DNA from: Streptomyces gilvus
GTDB taxonomy: Bacteria; Actinomycetota; Actinomycetes; Streptomycetales; Streptomycetaceae
Assembly: GCF_022513565.1 (NCBI RefSeq)
Contig: NZ_JAKWBE010000022.1
Location: 81,331-145,330 of the forward strand
Length of the DNA stretch: 64,000 nt
Reading direction: 5' to 3'
A program made the translations under genes and the position numbers. Below, in pieces: positions 16,527 to 25,674 of this stretch. Position 1 is the first letter of the stretch. Each line of letters begins with the position of its first letter. The notes beneath the pieces are model-generated. The model saw only the letters and a program-made list of their open reading frames with translations, had not been told where the DNA came from and did no database searches.

Positions 16527-16562
16527 CGCCCAGGGAGTGCGGGCCACCGAAGGGACGAAGAC

Positions 16563-16602
16563 GCGTCCCCCTCACCCCCCGTGCGGGGGACGAGGGGGAC
16601 GC
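16563..16602 (+). terminator. Hairpin terminator after acyl-CoA dehydrogenase
   Basis: GCGTCCCCCTC (16563-16573) pairs perfectly with GAGGGGGACGC (16592-16602), with additional C/G pairing inside. No U-run follows. Confidence 0.65.
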
Positions 16603-16641
16603 CCTGTCCTCACACACCGTCCTTACGGCCACAATGGAGGA

Positions 16642-17904
16642 ATGAGCGACAGTCCATCCCCACTCGCTGACCCGCACCTCGTCTACGACCCCGTGGCGGG
16701 CAGCGGCCCGAAGGACGTGGTGATCCTCGGCTCCACCGGGTCGATCGGCACCCAGGCCATCGACCTCGTACGGCGCAACCCCGACCGCTTCCGGGTCACC
16801 GGCCTCTCCGCCAACGGCGGCCGCGTCGCCCTCCTCGCCGAACAGGCGCACCAGCTCCGGGTACGGACCGTCGCGGTCGCCCGCGAGGACGCCGTACCGC
16901 AGCTGCGCGAGGCACTCACCAGCCTGTACGGCCCCGGTGAACCGCTCCCCGAGATCCTCGCCGGACCCGACGCGGCCACCCAGCTCGCCGCCGCCGACTG
17001 CCACACCGTGCTCAACGGCATCACCGGCTCCATCGGACTCGCCCCCACCCTCGCCGCCCTGGAAGCCGGCCGCACCCTCGCGCTCGCCAACAAGGAATCG
17101 CTCATCGTCGGCGGCCCCCTCGTCAAGGCCCTCGCCAAACCCGGCCAGATCATCCCCGTCGACTCCGAACACGCCGCCCTCTTCCAGGCCCTCGCCGCCG
17201 GCACCAGAGCCGACGTACGCAAACTCGTCGTCACCGCCTCCGGCGGCCCCTTCCGCGGCCGCACGAAGGCCGAACTGGCGAACGTCACCGTCCAGGACGC
17301 CCTCGCCCACCCCACCTGGGCCATGGGCCCCGTCATCACGATCAACTCGGCGACCCTCGTCAACAAGGGACTGGAGGTGATCGAGGCCCACCTCCTCTAC
17401 GACATTCCCTTCAGCCGCATTGAGGTGGTCGTGCACCCCCAGTCGTATGTCCACTCGATGATTGAGTTCACGGACGGATCGACGATCGCCCAGGCGACAC
17501 CCCCCGACATGCGCGGGCCCATCGCCATCGGCCTCGGCTGGCCCGAACGCGTGCCCGACGCGGCACCCGCCTTCGACTGGAGCAAGGCGTCGACCTGGGA
17601 GTTCTTCCCCCTCGACAACGACGCCTTCCCCTCCGTCAACCTCGCCCGGCACGTCGGAGAACTCGCGGGCACCGCCCCCGCGGTGTTCAATGCGGCCAAC
17701 GAGGAGAGCGTCGAGGCCTTCCGCACCGGCGCGCTCCCCTTCAACGGGATCATGGAAACCGTCACGCGGGTGGTCGAGGAACACGGCACTCCGCGTACGG
17801 GAACCTCACTCACCGTGTCGGACGTCCTCGAAGCGGAGACCTGGGCACGAGCCCGGGCGAGGGAACTGACCCGGACCACGGCGACCGCGGAGGCGCGTGC
17901 ATGA
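16642..17904 (+). CDS. dxr: 1-deoxy-D-xylulose 5-phosphate reductoisomerase
   Basis: A 420-residue enzyme of the MEP isoprenoid pathway that rearranges and reduces DXP to 2-C-methyl-D-erythritol 4-phosphate with NADPH. The nucleotide motif ILGSTGSIGTQAIDLV lies near residue 25, NKESLIVGG and DSEHAALFQAL carry metal/substrate ligands, and the C-terminal domain is complete. The ATG at 16642 has a GGAGG only one base upstream, unusually close, so the real start could be slightly different. It overlaps the metalloprotease gene by ATGA; ispG, another MEP enzyme, follows. Confidence 0.95.
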   Translation: MSDSPSPLADPHLVYDPVAGSGPKDVVILGSTGSIGTQAIDLVRRNPDRFRVTGLSANGGRVALLAEQAHQLRVRTVAVAREDAVPQLREALTSLYGPGEPLPEILAGPDAATQLAAADCHTVLNGITGSIGLAPTLAALEAGRTLALANKESLIVGGPLVKALAKPGQIIPVDSEHAALFQALAAGTRADVRKLVVTASGGPFRGRTKAELANVTVQDALAHPTWAMGPVITINSATLVNKGLEVIEAHLLYDIPFSRIEVVVHPQSYVHSMIEFTDGSTIAQATPPDMRGPIAIGLGWPERVPDAAPAFDWSKASTWEFFPLDNDAFPSVNLARHVGELAGTAPAVFNAANEESVEAFRTGALPFNGIMETVTRVVEEHGTPRTGTSLTVSDVLEAETWARARARELTRTTATAEARA

Positions 17905-19205
17905 CGACCCTGATGATGATCCTCGGCATAGTCGTCTTCGCGTTCGGCCTGCTGATCTCGATCGCGTGGCATGAGCTGGGGCACCTGTCCACGGCCAAGC
18001 TCTTCGGCATCCGCGTGCCCCAGTACATGGTCGGCTTCGGCCCCACCATCTGGTCACGCAAGAAGGGCGAGACCGAGTACGGCATCAAGGCCGTCCCCTT
18101 CGGCGGCTACATCCGCATGATCGGCATGTTCCCGCCCGGCGACGACGGCAAGATCACCGCACGCTCCACCTCACCCTGGCGCGGCATGATCGAGGACGCC
18201 CGCTCCGCCGCCTTCGAGGAACTGCGCCCCGGCGACGAGACCCGCCTCTTCTACACCCGCGCCCCCTGGAAGCGGGTCATCGTGATGTTCGCGGGCCCCT
18301 TCATGAACCTGATCCTCGCCGTCGCCCTCTTCCTCACCGTCCTGATGGGCTTCGGCATCTCCCAGCAGACCACCACGGTCAGCTCCGTCTCCCAGTGCGT
18401 GATCGCCCAGAGCGAGAACCGCGACACCTGCAAGAAGGGCGACCCCGCCTCCCCGGCCGCCGCCGCGGGCCTCAAGCCCGGCGACAAGATCGTCTCCTTC
18501 GACGGCGTACGCACCGACGACTGGAACAAGCTGTCCGACCTGATCCGCGCCGACCCCGGCAAACCCGTCGCGATCGTCGTCGACCGCAAGGGCAAGGAGG
18601 TCACCCTCCACGCCACCATCGCCACCAACCAGGTCGCCAAGAAGGACTCCAGCGGCCAGATCGTCCAGGGCAAGTACGTCAGCGCCGGCTTCCTCGGCTT
18701 CAGCGCCGCCACCGGCATCGTCAAGCAGGACCTCGGCCAGTCGGTGACCTGGATGGGCGACCGCGTCGGCGACGCCGTCGACTCCATCGCCGCCCTGCCC
18801 GGCAAGATCCCCGGCCTCTGGGACGCCGCCTTCGACGGCGGCAAACGCGCCCCCGACTCCCCGATGGGCGTGGTCGGCGCGGCCCGCGTCGGCGGCGAGA
18901 TCTTCACCCTGGACGTCCCGGCCACCCAGCAACTGGCGATGTTCGTCATGCTGGTCGCCGGCTTCAACCTCTCCCTGTTCCTCTTCAACATGCTCCCGCT
19001 GCTCCCCCTGGACGGCGGCCACATCGCGGGCGCCCTGTGGGAGTCCCTCCGCCGCAACCTGGCCCGCGTCCTGAAGCGCCCGGACCCGGGCCCCTTCGAC
19101 GTGGCGAAGCTGATGCCGGTGGCCTATGTGGTGGCGGGGATCTTTGTTTGCTTCACCCTGCTCGTCTTGATCGCGGACGTCGTCAATCCGGTCAAGATCA
19201 CCTGA
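17901..19205 (+). CDS. Site-2 zinc metalloprotease, M50/RseP family
   Basis: A 434-residue integral membrane protease that performs regulated intramembrane cleavage. The zinc site HELGH is at 24-28 in the first membrane helix, a PDZ domain occupies roughly 180-260 (AGLKPGDKIVSFDGV), and the third metal ligand motif PLLPLDGGHI lies in the last third. The final membrane helix is near the C-terminus. Start overlaps dxr by 4 bases, indicating translational coupling, an arrangement common in actinobacteria. Substrate (an anti-sigma factor or other membrane protein) is not evident here. Confidence 0.93.
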   Translation: MTTLMMILGIVVFAFGLLISIAWHELGHLSTAKLFGIRVPQYMVGFGPTIWSRKKGETEYGIKAVPFGGYIRMIGMFPPGDDGKITARSTSPWRGMIEDARSAAFEELRPGDETRLFYTRAPWKRVIVMFAGPFMNLILAVALFLTVLMGFGISQQTTTVSSVSQCVIAQSENRDTCKKGDPASPAAAAGLKPGDKIVSFDGVRTDDWNKLSDLIRADPGKPVAIVVDRKGKEVTLHATIATNQVAKKDSSGQIVQGKYVSAGFLGFSAATGIVKQDLGQSVTWMGDRVGDAVDSIAALPGKIPGLWDAAFDGGKRAPDSPMGVVGAARVGGEIFTLDVPATQQLAMFVMLVAGFNLSLFLFNMLPLLPLDGGHIAGALWESLRRNLARVLKRPDPGPFDVAKLMPVAYVVAGIFVCFTLLVLIADVVNPVKIT

Positions 19206-19484
19206 GAAACGGTCGTTTCTTGTCGCTGGATGGCGGTGACGCACTCTTCGCTCGTGGAGCCCCACGGGTGAGGAGTGCGCATTGCGCCCGACCGGGAATG
19301 GCGGTCAACCGGAGATCCTGTCCTCCGGAGCGGGCGTCATGCCCGGGGTGGTCGGCTGGGACACCATCGGGCGGATCGTCGGGCCGCCGTGTGCTCGCGT
19401 TCATGTCCGTGCCGTAATCTCGATGTTCGGAGCCCGCTGCTGACGGGACCGGATCTTGATCCACGACTTGGGGTTGCACAGCAG

Positions 19485-20642
19485 ATGACTGCGATTTCTC
19501 TCGGCATGCCGTCCGTTCCGACCAGGGTTGCCGAGCGTCGGAAGAGCCGGCAGATCCAGGTCGGGTCCGTGGCGGTGGGCGGTGACGCGCCCGTGTCGGT
19601 GCAGTCCATGACCACGACCCGTACCTCCGACATCGGCGCCACCCTGCAGCAGATCGCCGAGCTGACGGCGTCCGGCTGCCAGATCGTGCGGGTGGCGTGC
19701 CCCACGCAGGACGACGCGGACGCGCTCGCGACCATCGCGAGGAAGTCGCAGATCCCGGTCATCGCCGACATCCACTTCCAGCCGAAGTACGTCTTCGCGG
19801 CCATCGAGGCCGGCTGTGCCGCCGTGCGGGTCAACCCCGGCAACATCAAGCAGTTCGACGACAAGGTCAAGGAGATCGCGCGCGCCGCCAAGGACCACGG
19901 CACGCCGATCCGGATCGGCGTCAACGCCGGCTCGCTCGACCGGCGGCTGCTGCAGAAGTACGGCAAGGCGACGCCCGAGGCGCTGGTGGAGTCCGCGCTG
20001 TGGGAGGCGTCGCTCTTCGAGGAGCACGACTTCCGGGACATCAAGATCTCCGTGAAGCACAACGACCCGGTCGTGATGATCGAGGCGTACAAGCAGCTCG
20101 CCGCGCAGTGCGAGTACCCCCTGCACCTCGGTGTGACCGAGGCGGGACCGGCGTTCCAGGGCACGATCAAGTCGGCGGTCGCCTTCGGGGCGCTGCTCTC
20201 GCAGGGCATCGGCGACACGATCCGGGTCTCGCTCAGCGCTCCTCCGGTGGAGGAGGTCAAGGTCGGCAACCAGATCCTGGAGTCCCTGAACCTCAAGCAG
20301 CGCGGGCTGGAGATCGTTTCGTGTCCGTCCTGCGGGCGCGCGCAGGTGGACGTGTACAAGCTCGCGGAGGAGGTCACCGCCGGTCTGACCGGCATGGAGG
20401 TTCCGCTGCGGGTGGCCGTCATGGGGTGTGTGGTCAACGGTCCCGGTGAGGCGCGGGAGGCGGACCTCGGGGTCGCGTCCGGCAACGGCAAGGGGCAGAT
20501 CTTCGTCAAGGGCGAGGTCATCAAGACCGTCCCGGAGTCGAAGATCGTGGAGACCCTCATCGAGGAGGCCATGAAGCTGGCCGAGCAGATGGAGGCGGCC
20601 GGGGTCGCGTCTGGCGAGCCCGAGGTGTCGGTCAAGGGTTGA
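19485..20642 (+). CDS. ispG: 4-hydroxy-3-methylbut-2-enyl diphosphate synthase
   Basis: A 385-residue [4Fe-4S] enzyme of the MEP pathway converting MEcPP to HMBPP. The N-terminal barrel carries VSVQSMTTTRTSD and RVNPGNIK; the C-terminal cluster cysteines are in CPSCGRAQVD and MGCVVNGPGEA. I chose the ATG at 19485 (MTAISLGMPS) because the homologous start is conserved in Streptomyces as I recall; the ribosome-binding site is a weak GGGG. A 279-bp gap separates it from the M50 gene, so it probably has its own promoter, although none was clear to me. Confidence 0.95.
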   Translation: MTAISLGMPSVPTRVAERRKSRQIQVGSVAVGGDAPVSVQSMTTTRTSDIGATLQQIAELTASGCQIVRVACPTQDDADALATIARKSQIPVIADIHFQPKYVFAAIEAGCAAVRVNPGNIKQFDDKVKEIARAAKDHGTPIRIGVNAGSLDRRLLQKYGKATPEALVESALWEASLFEEHDFRDIKISVKHNDPVVMIEAYKQLAAQCEYPLHLGVTEAGPAFQGTIKSAVAFGALLSQGIGDTIRVSLSAPPVEEVKVGNQILESLNLKQRGLEIVSCPSCGRAQVDVYKLAEEVTAGLTGMEVPLRVAVMGCVVNGPGEAREADLGVASGNGKGQIFVKGEVIKTVPESKIVETLIEEAMKLAEQMEAAGVASGEPEVSVKG

Positions 20643-20809
20643 TGCCGGAAGGGCGACCCGGCTTCATGGCCGAACCGCACGTCCCCGTCCCTCCACCACC
20701 CGCAGGGGATCTTCCCCGCCCCGCTCCCCACCGCTAGCTTCTCCCCAGAAGCCGTCGTCGAGAGCGGCTCCCTCGGGCCACTCTCGGGACCGACCGGAGG
20801 GAGAGCCCG

Positions 20810-21850
20810 ATGGCCATGGCGGAACCCCGGCGGGTGCGGGAACCCCGGTCGGCTCGGGGTGGGGGACGGGCCAAGCGCATCACCATCGCCGACGTCGCCC
20901 GCGCCGCCGACGCCTCCGTGTCCACGGTCTCCCGGGTGCTCAACGGCATCGGGACCGTGGATCCCGTTCTGGCGGACCGGGTGCGGATCGCCATCGAGGA
21001 GCTGGGGTACCGGCCCAGCGCGGCGGCCCAGGGGCTGGCGCGGGGGCGTTCGGGGAGCATCGGGGTGCTCGTGCCCGATCTCGCCAACCCGCACTTCAGC
21101 GACCTGATCAAGACCTTCTCCGCGAGCGCGCGGGAGCGCGGCGCGCGGGTCGTCGTCATGGACTCCGACGAGGATCCGGGGGTGGAGCGGGAGCTGGCCG
21201 AGGAGCTGATGCGGTACGCGGACGGGCTGCTGCTCGCCTCGCCCCGTATGCCCCGGCAGGAGCTCGCCGCCCTGGTCGCGCGTGGCGTCCCGCTGCTCGT
21301 GGCCAACCGGCAGGAGCCCGGCCTCGCCCTGACCTCGGTGTGCGTGGACTTCTACCAGGGCCTGCTCGCGCTGTGCGGGCACCTCTCCCAGCTCGGCCAC
21401 CGCAAGGTCGCCTACCTGGCCGGCCCGCAGGGTTCCTGGGCCAACAAGGAGCGGCTGCGGGCCCTCTCCGGTGCCCGGGCCTTCGGGCTGGAGGTGACGA
21501 TCCTCGCCTGCGGATCCACCACGGCCGAGGGGTACGGCGCCGGGCCCGCCGTGCTCGACAGTGCCGCCACCGCGGTCGTCGCCTACAACGACTTCGTCGC
21601 CCTGGGCCTGCTGTCCCGGCTGACCGAGATGGGCGTACGGGTGCCGGGGGATGTGTCCCTGACGGGCTTCGACGAGATCGACCTGGCCCGTTACTCCTCG
21701 CCGCCGCTGACCACGGTAGCGGTGCCCCGCGGCGGTCTCGGCCGGGTGGCCGGGGATGCGCTCGCGCGGCTGATGGCGGGCGACGAGGGCGTCGAATCGG
21801 TAACGCTCCCGGTCGAGCTGCGGGTTCGCGGTTCGTCCGGACCAATCTGA
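20810..21850 (+). CDS. LacI/GalR-family transcriptional regulator (second)
   Basis: A 346-residue repressor with a 23-residue charged N-terminal extension, then the helix-turn-helix ITIADVARAADASVSTVSRVLNG and a sugar-binding-type effector domain ending in VELRVRGSSGPI. GGAGGGAGA lies about 9 nt before the ATG. It is followed by the remnant of a sugar-binding lipoprotein and then GH28/GH29 genes, so it presumably once controlled a pectin- or hemicellulose-oligosaccharide operon. Its operator was not identified; the palindrome used by the first LacI protein is absent here. Confidence 0.9.
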   Translation: MAMAEPRRVREPRSARGGGRAKRITIADVARAADASVSTVSRVLNGIGTVDPVLADRVRIAIEELGYRPSAAAQGLARGRSGSIGVLVPDLANPHFSDLIKTFSASARERGARVVVMDSDEDPGVERELAEELMRYADGLLLASPRMPRQELAALVARGVPLLVANRQEPGLALTSVCVDFYQGLLALCGHLSQLGHRKVAYLAGPQGSWANKERLRALSGARAFGLEVTILACGSTTAEGYGAGPAVLDSAATAVVAYNDFVALGLLSRLTEMGVRVPGDVSLTGFDEIDLARYSSPPLTTVAVPRGGLGRVAGDALARLMAGDEGVESVTLPVELRVRGSSGPI

Positions 21851-22227
21851 GCTCAGCGTCTTGACAGCTCCGATGTATCGCAGGACCTTGTTCGAGCACA
21901 CGGACCGAGGAAGCGCTGTCTCATTGCCGGGCCTCCACCCGGCCGACGCCTGCAGGAGCCGCCGTGTTCGGAAAGCAGTACAGCTCCAGAGCACGTCACG
22001 CTCGTTCGACACCCCGCGCCACGGCTCGCTGTGGCGGCTCTGCTGCTCATCGGTGCCGTTGCTGCCTGCGGGGCTCCCGGCGGCAAGTCATCCGATGACA
22101 AGGGTGCGGATAGGAAGATTCCCGGCAAGCCCTCCAAGCCGGTCGCCCTGGACATCCTCGATGTCGTGGCCCCCGGCTGACCGACCGGCCCGTACCCGCA
22201 CCGTCCGCCAGAAACAGGTGAACCCCC
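21851..22227 (+). other. 377-bp interval with lipoprotein remnant and possible promoter
   Basis: A consensus TTGACA at 21861-21866 with an overlapping inverted repeat CGATGTATCG (21871-21880) lies just after the LacI gene and could be an old operon promoter/operator, but no convincing -10 box follows. The rest is taken up by the decayed binding-protein gene described separately, then the GH28 ribosome-binding region. Confidence 0.35.
21964..22180 (+). pseudogene. Truncated, frameshifted sugar ABC transporter binding-protein gene
   Basis: CAGGAG and a GTG at 21964 begin VFGKQYSSRARHARSTP in one frame. After about 22016 the sequence makes sense only one base later, giving RLAVAALLLIGAVAACG, a lipoprotein signal with lipobox, followed by a Ser/Lys-rich linker and VALDILDVVAPG before a TGA at 22178. 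The LDILDV stretch resembles the first strand of family 1 sugar-binding proteins; the remaining several hundred residues and any permease genes are absent. This is a plausible remnant of the transporter once paired with the upstream LacI regulator. Length and frame break together make function very unlikely. Confidence 0.65.
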
Positions 22228-23658
22228 TTGCGTGCAAGCTTCCCCCGACGCACCGCCCGCATCTCCCGGCGCACCGCCCTCGCCGCGGGCGGCCTGGCCG
22301 CGGCCGCCCCGCTGCTGACACCGCCCCCCGCCGAGGCGGCCCCCGGCGACCCCTGGGCCCGGGTGCCCGGCATCCTCGCCCGGATCCGGCCGCCGCGATT
22401 CCCCGGACGCCGGTTCGACATACGGGACTTCGGCGCGGTGGCCGGGGGAGTGACCCCGTGCACCGAGGCGTTCCGGCGGGCCGTCGCCGCCGCTCATGAG
22501 GCGGGCGGCGGCCGGGTCGTCGTACCGGATGGCAGGTACCTGACAGGAGCGATCCAGCTGCGGAGCAACGTCGACCTCCATGTCACCGAGAACGCCGTCA
22601 TCGCCTTCAGCCCCGACCCCGCCGACTACCTCCCCGCGGTGCTCACCCGCTGGGAGGGCACCGAGTGCTGGAACTACTCGCCGTTCGTCTACGCCCACGG
22701 CTGCGAGAACGTCGCCGTCACCGGCACCGGCATCATCGACGGACAGGCCCGGCTGGGCCCCTGGGAGAGCTGGTACCGCGACGGCAGGCTCCAGTCACCG
22801 GACCAGAGACTCCTGCGCCAGATGGGCAGTTCGGGCGTCCCGGTGGCCGAGCGGGTCTTCGGCGCCGGACACCACCTGCGGCCCCAGTTGATCCAGTTCC
22901 ACCGCTGCCGGAACGTCCTGGTCAGCGACGTCACCCTGGTCGACCCGCCGATGTGGACCGTGCACCCGGTGCTGTCCAGCAACGTCACCGTCCGCCGCGT
23001 CACCGTCGACAGCACCCTCTACAACACCGACGGCTGCGACCCCGAGGCCTGCCGGGACGTCCACATCAGCGAGTGCTCCTTCGACACCAACGACGACTGC
23101 GTCGCCGTGAAGTCGGGGCGCGACGAGGACGGCCGGCGCGTCGGCGTGCCCAGCGAGAACGTCGTCGTGCAGGACTGCCGCTTCTCCGGGCGCTGGGGCG
23201 GGCTCGCGGTCGGCAGCGAGATGTCGGGCGGGGTACGGAACGTCTTCGCCGAGCGGTGTGTCGTCAACTCGCCCGAATTCCCCGGCCGTTACCCGGTCAA
23301 GTATCCGCTGTACGTCAAGACCAACAACAAGCGCGGCGGGGTCGTCTCCGGCGTGCACATCCGCGACTTCACGGGCACGGACGTGGAGCGCGAGGCCGTC
23401 TACGTCACCGCGAACTACAACGGCGGTGAGAACGGCACCCTCCCGGTCACCGTCGAGAACATCACCGTCCGCCGCACCCGCCTCGACGGAGCCAAGGCGG
23501 TCCTGAACCTCGAAGGCCTCGCCACCGACCACCTCCGCGGCGTCCACCTGGACCACTGCGACTTCACCGGGGTCCGCGGCCCGGACAGCGTGACGTACAC
23601 CGACGACCTCACCGAACGGCACGTCACCGTCAACGGCACGGAGGTGACGACGGCATGA
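22228..23658 (+). CDS. Secreted GH28 polygalacturonase-family hydrolase
   Basis: A 476-residue right-handed beta-helix hydrolase of family 28, acting on pectin-type polygalacturonate or rhamnogalacturonan. A Tat signal (ISRRTALAAGG) directs export. Family motifs are NTDGCDPEAC (catalytic Asp), TNDDCVAVKSG (Asp pair), GSEMSGGVRN and PLYVKTNN. The usual GHG is replaced by GSEMSGG, a form seen in exo-acting members. I chose the TTG at 22228 because CAGGTGA lies 5-10 nt upstream and no ATG/GTG is suitably placed before the signal. Its stop overlaps (ATGA) the start of the next, deleted gene. Confidence 0.88.
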   Translation: MRASFPRRTARISRRTALAAGGLAAAAPLLTPPPAEAAPGDPWARVPGILARIRPPRFPGRRFDIRDFGAVAGGVTPCTEAFRRAVAAAHEAGGGRVVVPDGRYLTGAIQLRSNVDLHVTENAVIAFSPDPADYLPAVLTRWEGTECWNYSPFVYAHGCENVAVTGTGIIDGQARLGPWESWYRDGRLQSPDQRLLRQMGSSGVPVAERVFGAGHHLRPQLIQFHRCRNVLVSDVTLVDPPMWTVHPVLSSNVTVRRVTVDSTLYNTDGCDPEACRDVHISECSFDTNDDCVAVKSGRDEDGRRVGVPSENVVVQDCRFSGRWGGLAVGSEMSGGVRNVFAERCVVNSPEFPGRYPVKYPLYVKTNNKRGGVVSGVHIRDFTGTDVEREAVYVTANYNGGENGTLPVTVENITVRRTRLDGAKAVLNLEGLATDHLRGVHLDHCDFTGVRGPDSVTYTDDLTERHVTVNGTEVTTA

Positions 23659-23792
23659 GCCGCCGCACCCTCCTCAAGGCCTCCGCCAGATCGACCGGGA
23701 CCGCATCCACCTGACCGAACGTCATCGAGTCCGCACCGGATCTCGTGATGAGGAAAGTGTTCGTCAACGGAACAGAGGTCATGTATCCATGA
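23655..23792 (+). pseudogene. Internally deleted GH28-like gene
   Basis: The ATG at 23655 overlaps the preceding stop and starts a Tat signal, MSRRTLLKASA. After eight further codons there is a TGA (23712), and the same frame continues as PNVIESAPDLVMRKVFVNGT plus EVMYP, ending in a TGA at 23790 that overlaps the GH29 ATG. The tail matches the C-terminus of the intact GH28 upstream (DDLTERHVTVNGTEV). So the first ~11 and last ~25 residues of a paralogous GH28-type gene survive, with 4-base overlaps to both neighbours intact and the body gone. It cannot encode a working enzyme. Confidence 0.7.
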
Positions 23793-25576
23793 GACCCGCA
23801 CGGAGCACCGTCCACCTGCTGTGGGTGGCCGTACTCGCCCTGCTCTGCGGCCTGTTCGCGGCGCCCGCGTCGCAGGCGGCGGCCGCGCACCACCCCGCGT
23901 ACCCGCCCCGCCAGACCATGCTGCGCAATGCCACCGCCGGCATGTTCCTGCACTGGGGCATGTTCACCGCACCCAAACACCTCGACTGCGCGAGCTGGGA
24001 GAAGGACGTCACCGACGGCGGCTGGAACCCCGACTACTGGGTCGACGAGGCCCGCAAGATCCGCGCGAGCTACATCGTGCTGGCCACCTTCCACTCCCGC
24101 CTCGGCTACGCCCGGCCCTGGCCGTCGGCGATCCCCGGATCCTGCTCGACCAAGCGGGACATCCTCGGTGAACTCATCGACGCGGCCGCCAAGAAGGGCC
24201 TGAAGGTCATCCTCTACATGACCGACGACCCCAAGTGGCACGACGAGCAGGGCGTCGAGACCCTCGACTCCGCCGCCTACTCCGCCTACAAGGGCCACGA
24301 CGTCGACCTCACCACCCGCGAGGGCTTCGGCGAGTTCAGCTACGACAACTTCTTCGAGGTCATGAAGAACTACCCGAAGCTGTCGGGCTTCTGGATCGAC
24401 AACGACAACGAGTACTGGGAACAGCACCAGCTCTACGAGCAGATCCGCCGGCTGCGCCCGGACATGACCCTGAGCAACAACAACGAGGACACCCCGATCA
24501 TGGACATGGTGTCCCACGAGCAGAAGGTCGGCATGACCCCGCCGTACGACCAGCCGTCGGCGATCTGGACCCCGATGCCCCGCCTGACCGAGTCCTGCTA
24601 CAAGGTCCCCGACACCGGCAGCTGGTGGTACGACGGCCAGGACCGCCCGGTGTCGACCGGCCTCAACGTCGACCGGTACATCGCCAACGCGGGCAACTCC
24701 ATCCTCTCCCTCGCCGACTTCACCGCCATGGTCAACGGCCGCTTCCCCGCCCAGCAGGAGAAGTTCCTCGACCTGATGCAGGACTACCTCCCGCCCATCT
24801 GGCCGTCCCTGCACGGGGTGTACGGCGGCGGGTTCATGTACGGCGGTATGCAGCCCGGCAGTTGGAACGACGGGTCCTACGGCTACATCACCGTCAGCCG
24901 CACCGACCGCACGACCCAGTACGTCCACGTCACCACGAAACCGACCTCCGGCGACCAGGTCCGCATCCGGGACAACGGCTACCGGATCGAGAGGATCACC
25001 GACCTGCGCACCGGCAGGCGGTTCCACTTCGACCAGCGGGGCGGCACCCTCACCATCAAGGGCGTCACCGACTGGGACCCGTACGACACCGTCTTCAAGG
25101 TCCGCACCGCACCCGTGCGCGAGGGCGTCTACCCGACCGGCGTGGTCAAGGCCTCCGATCCCGCCCTCACCGACGGCGACTTCACCACCTACACCGACAA
25201 CAAGGGCGTCCTGCCCGCCAGTTACACCCTCGACCTCGGCCGCGTCCGCAGGGCCTCCTACCTGGGCGTCAACCAGCGCGAATGGTCGCCGACATACAAC
25301 CGGGAGACCTTCGGCAGGAAGGAGGACTCCGCGCGGATCAAGGACTACACCGTGTCGGTGAGTGACGACGGAACGACCTGGAGTGAGGTGAAGGCGGGGG
25401 TGCTGGAGAGCGCCCGCGGCATCCGCTTCATCGACCTCCCCACCGGTCTGCGCACCCGCTACATCCGCCTCGACGTGCCCACCACCTGGGGCGCCCCCAC
25501 CGTGCCCGCGTTCTACCAGCAGCTGCGCATCGACGAGATCCAGGTCGGCTACGGCCGTCCCACGAGCCACGGCTGA
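23789..25576 (+). CDS. Secreted GH29 alpha-L-fucosidase with C-terminal carbohydrate-binding domain
   Basis: A 595-residue secreted family 29 enzyme that releases alpha-L-fucose. A Sec signal of about 33 residues ends at SQAAAA. The barrel starts with GMFLHWGMFTAPKH, and SGFWIDNDNEYW holds the expected nucleophile Asp. From about residue 445 a discoidin (F5/8 C, CBM32-like) domain follows: TYTDNKGVLPASYTLDLGRV and TRYIRLDVPTTWG are typical. The start overlaps the deleted GH28-like gene by ATGA. Fucosylated xyloglucan or pectin side chains are likely substrates, by context only. Confidence 0.85.
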   Translation: MRPARSTVHLLWVAVLALLCGLFAAPASQAAAAHHPAYPPRQTMLRNATAGMFLHWGMFTAPKHLDCASWEKDVTDGGWNPDYWVDEARKIRASYIVLATFHSRLGYARPWPSAIPGSCSTKRDILGELIDAAAKKGLKVILYMTDDPKWHDEQGVETLDSAAYSAYKGHDVDLTTREGFGEFSYDNFFEVMKNYPKLSGFWIDNDNEYWEQHQLYEQIRRLRPDMTLSNNNEDTPIMDMVSHEQKVGMTPPYDQPSAIWTPMPRLTESCYKVPDTGSWWYDGQDRPVSTGLNVDRYIANAGNSILSLADFTAMVNGRFPAQQEKFLDLMQDYLPPIWPSLHGVYGGGFMYGGMQPGSWNDGSYGYITVSRTDRTTQYVHVTTKPTSGDQVRIRDNGYRIERITDLRTGRRFHFDQRGGTLTIKGVTDWDPYDTVFKVRTAPVREGVYPTGVVKASDPALTDGDFTTYTDNKGVLPASYTLDLGRVRRASYLGVNQREWSPTYNRETFGRKEDSARIKDYTVSVSDDGTTWSEVKAGVLESARGIRFIDLPTGLRTRYIRLDVPTTWGAPTVPAFYQQLRIDEIQVGYGRPTSHG

Positions 25577-25674
25577 CGCACGGGCCCTGCAGCGTCGCCG
25601 CACGGGGCGGCGCGGCCCAGATTCGGCAGGTACAGTGCGGAGATCAGCAGAACCCTCAGCGTGAGGTCCCGCAC

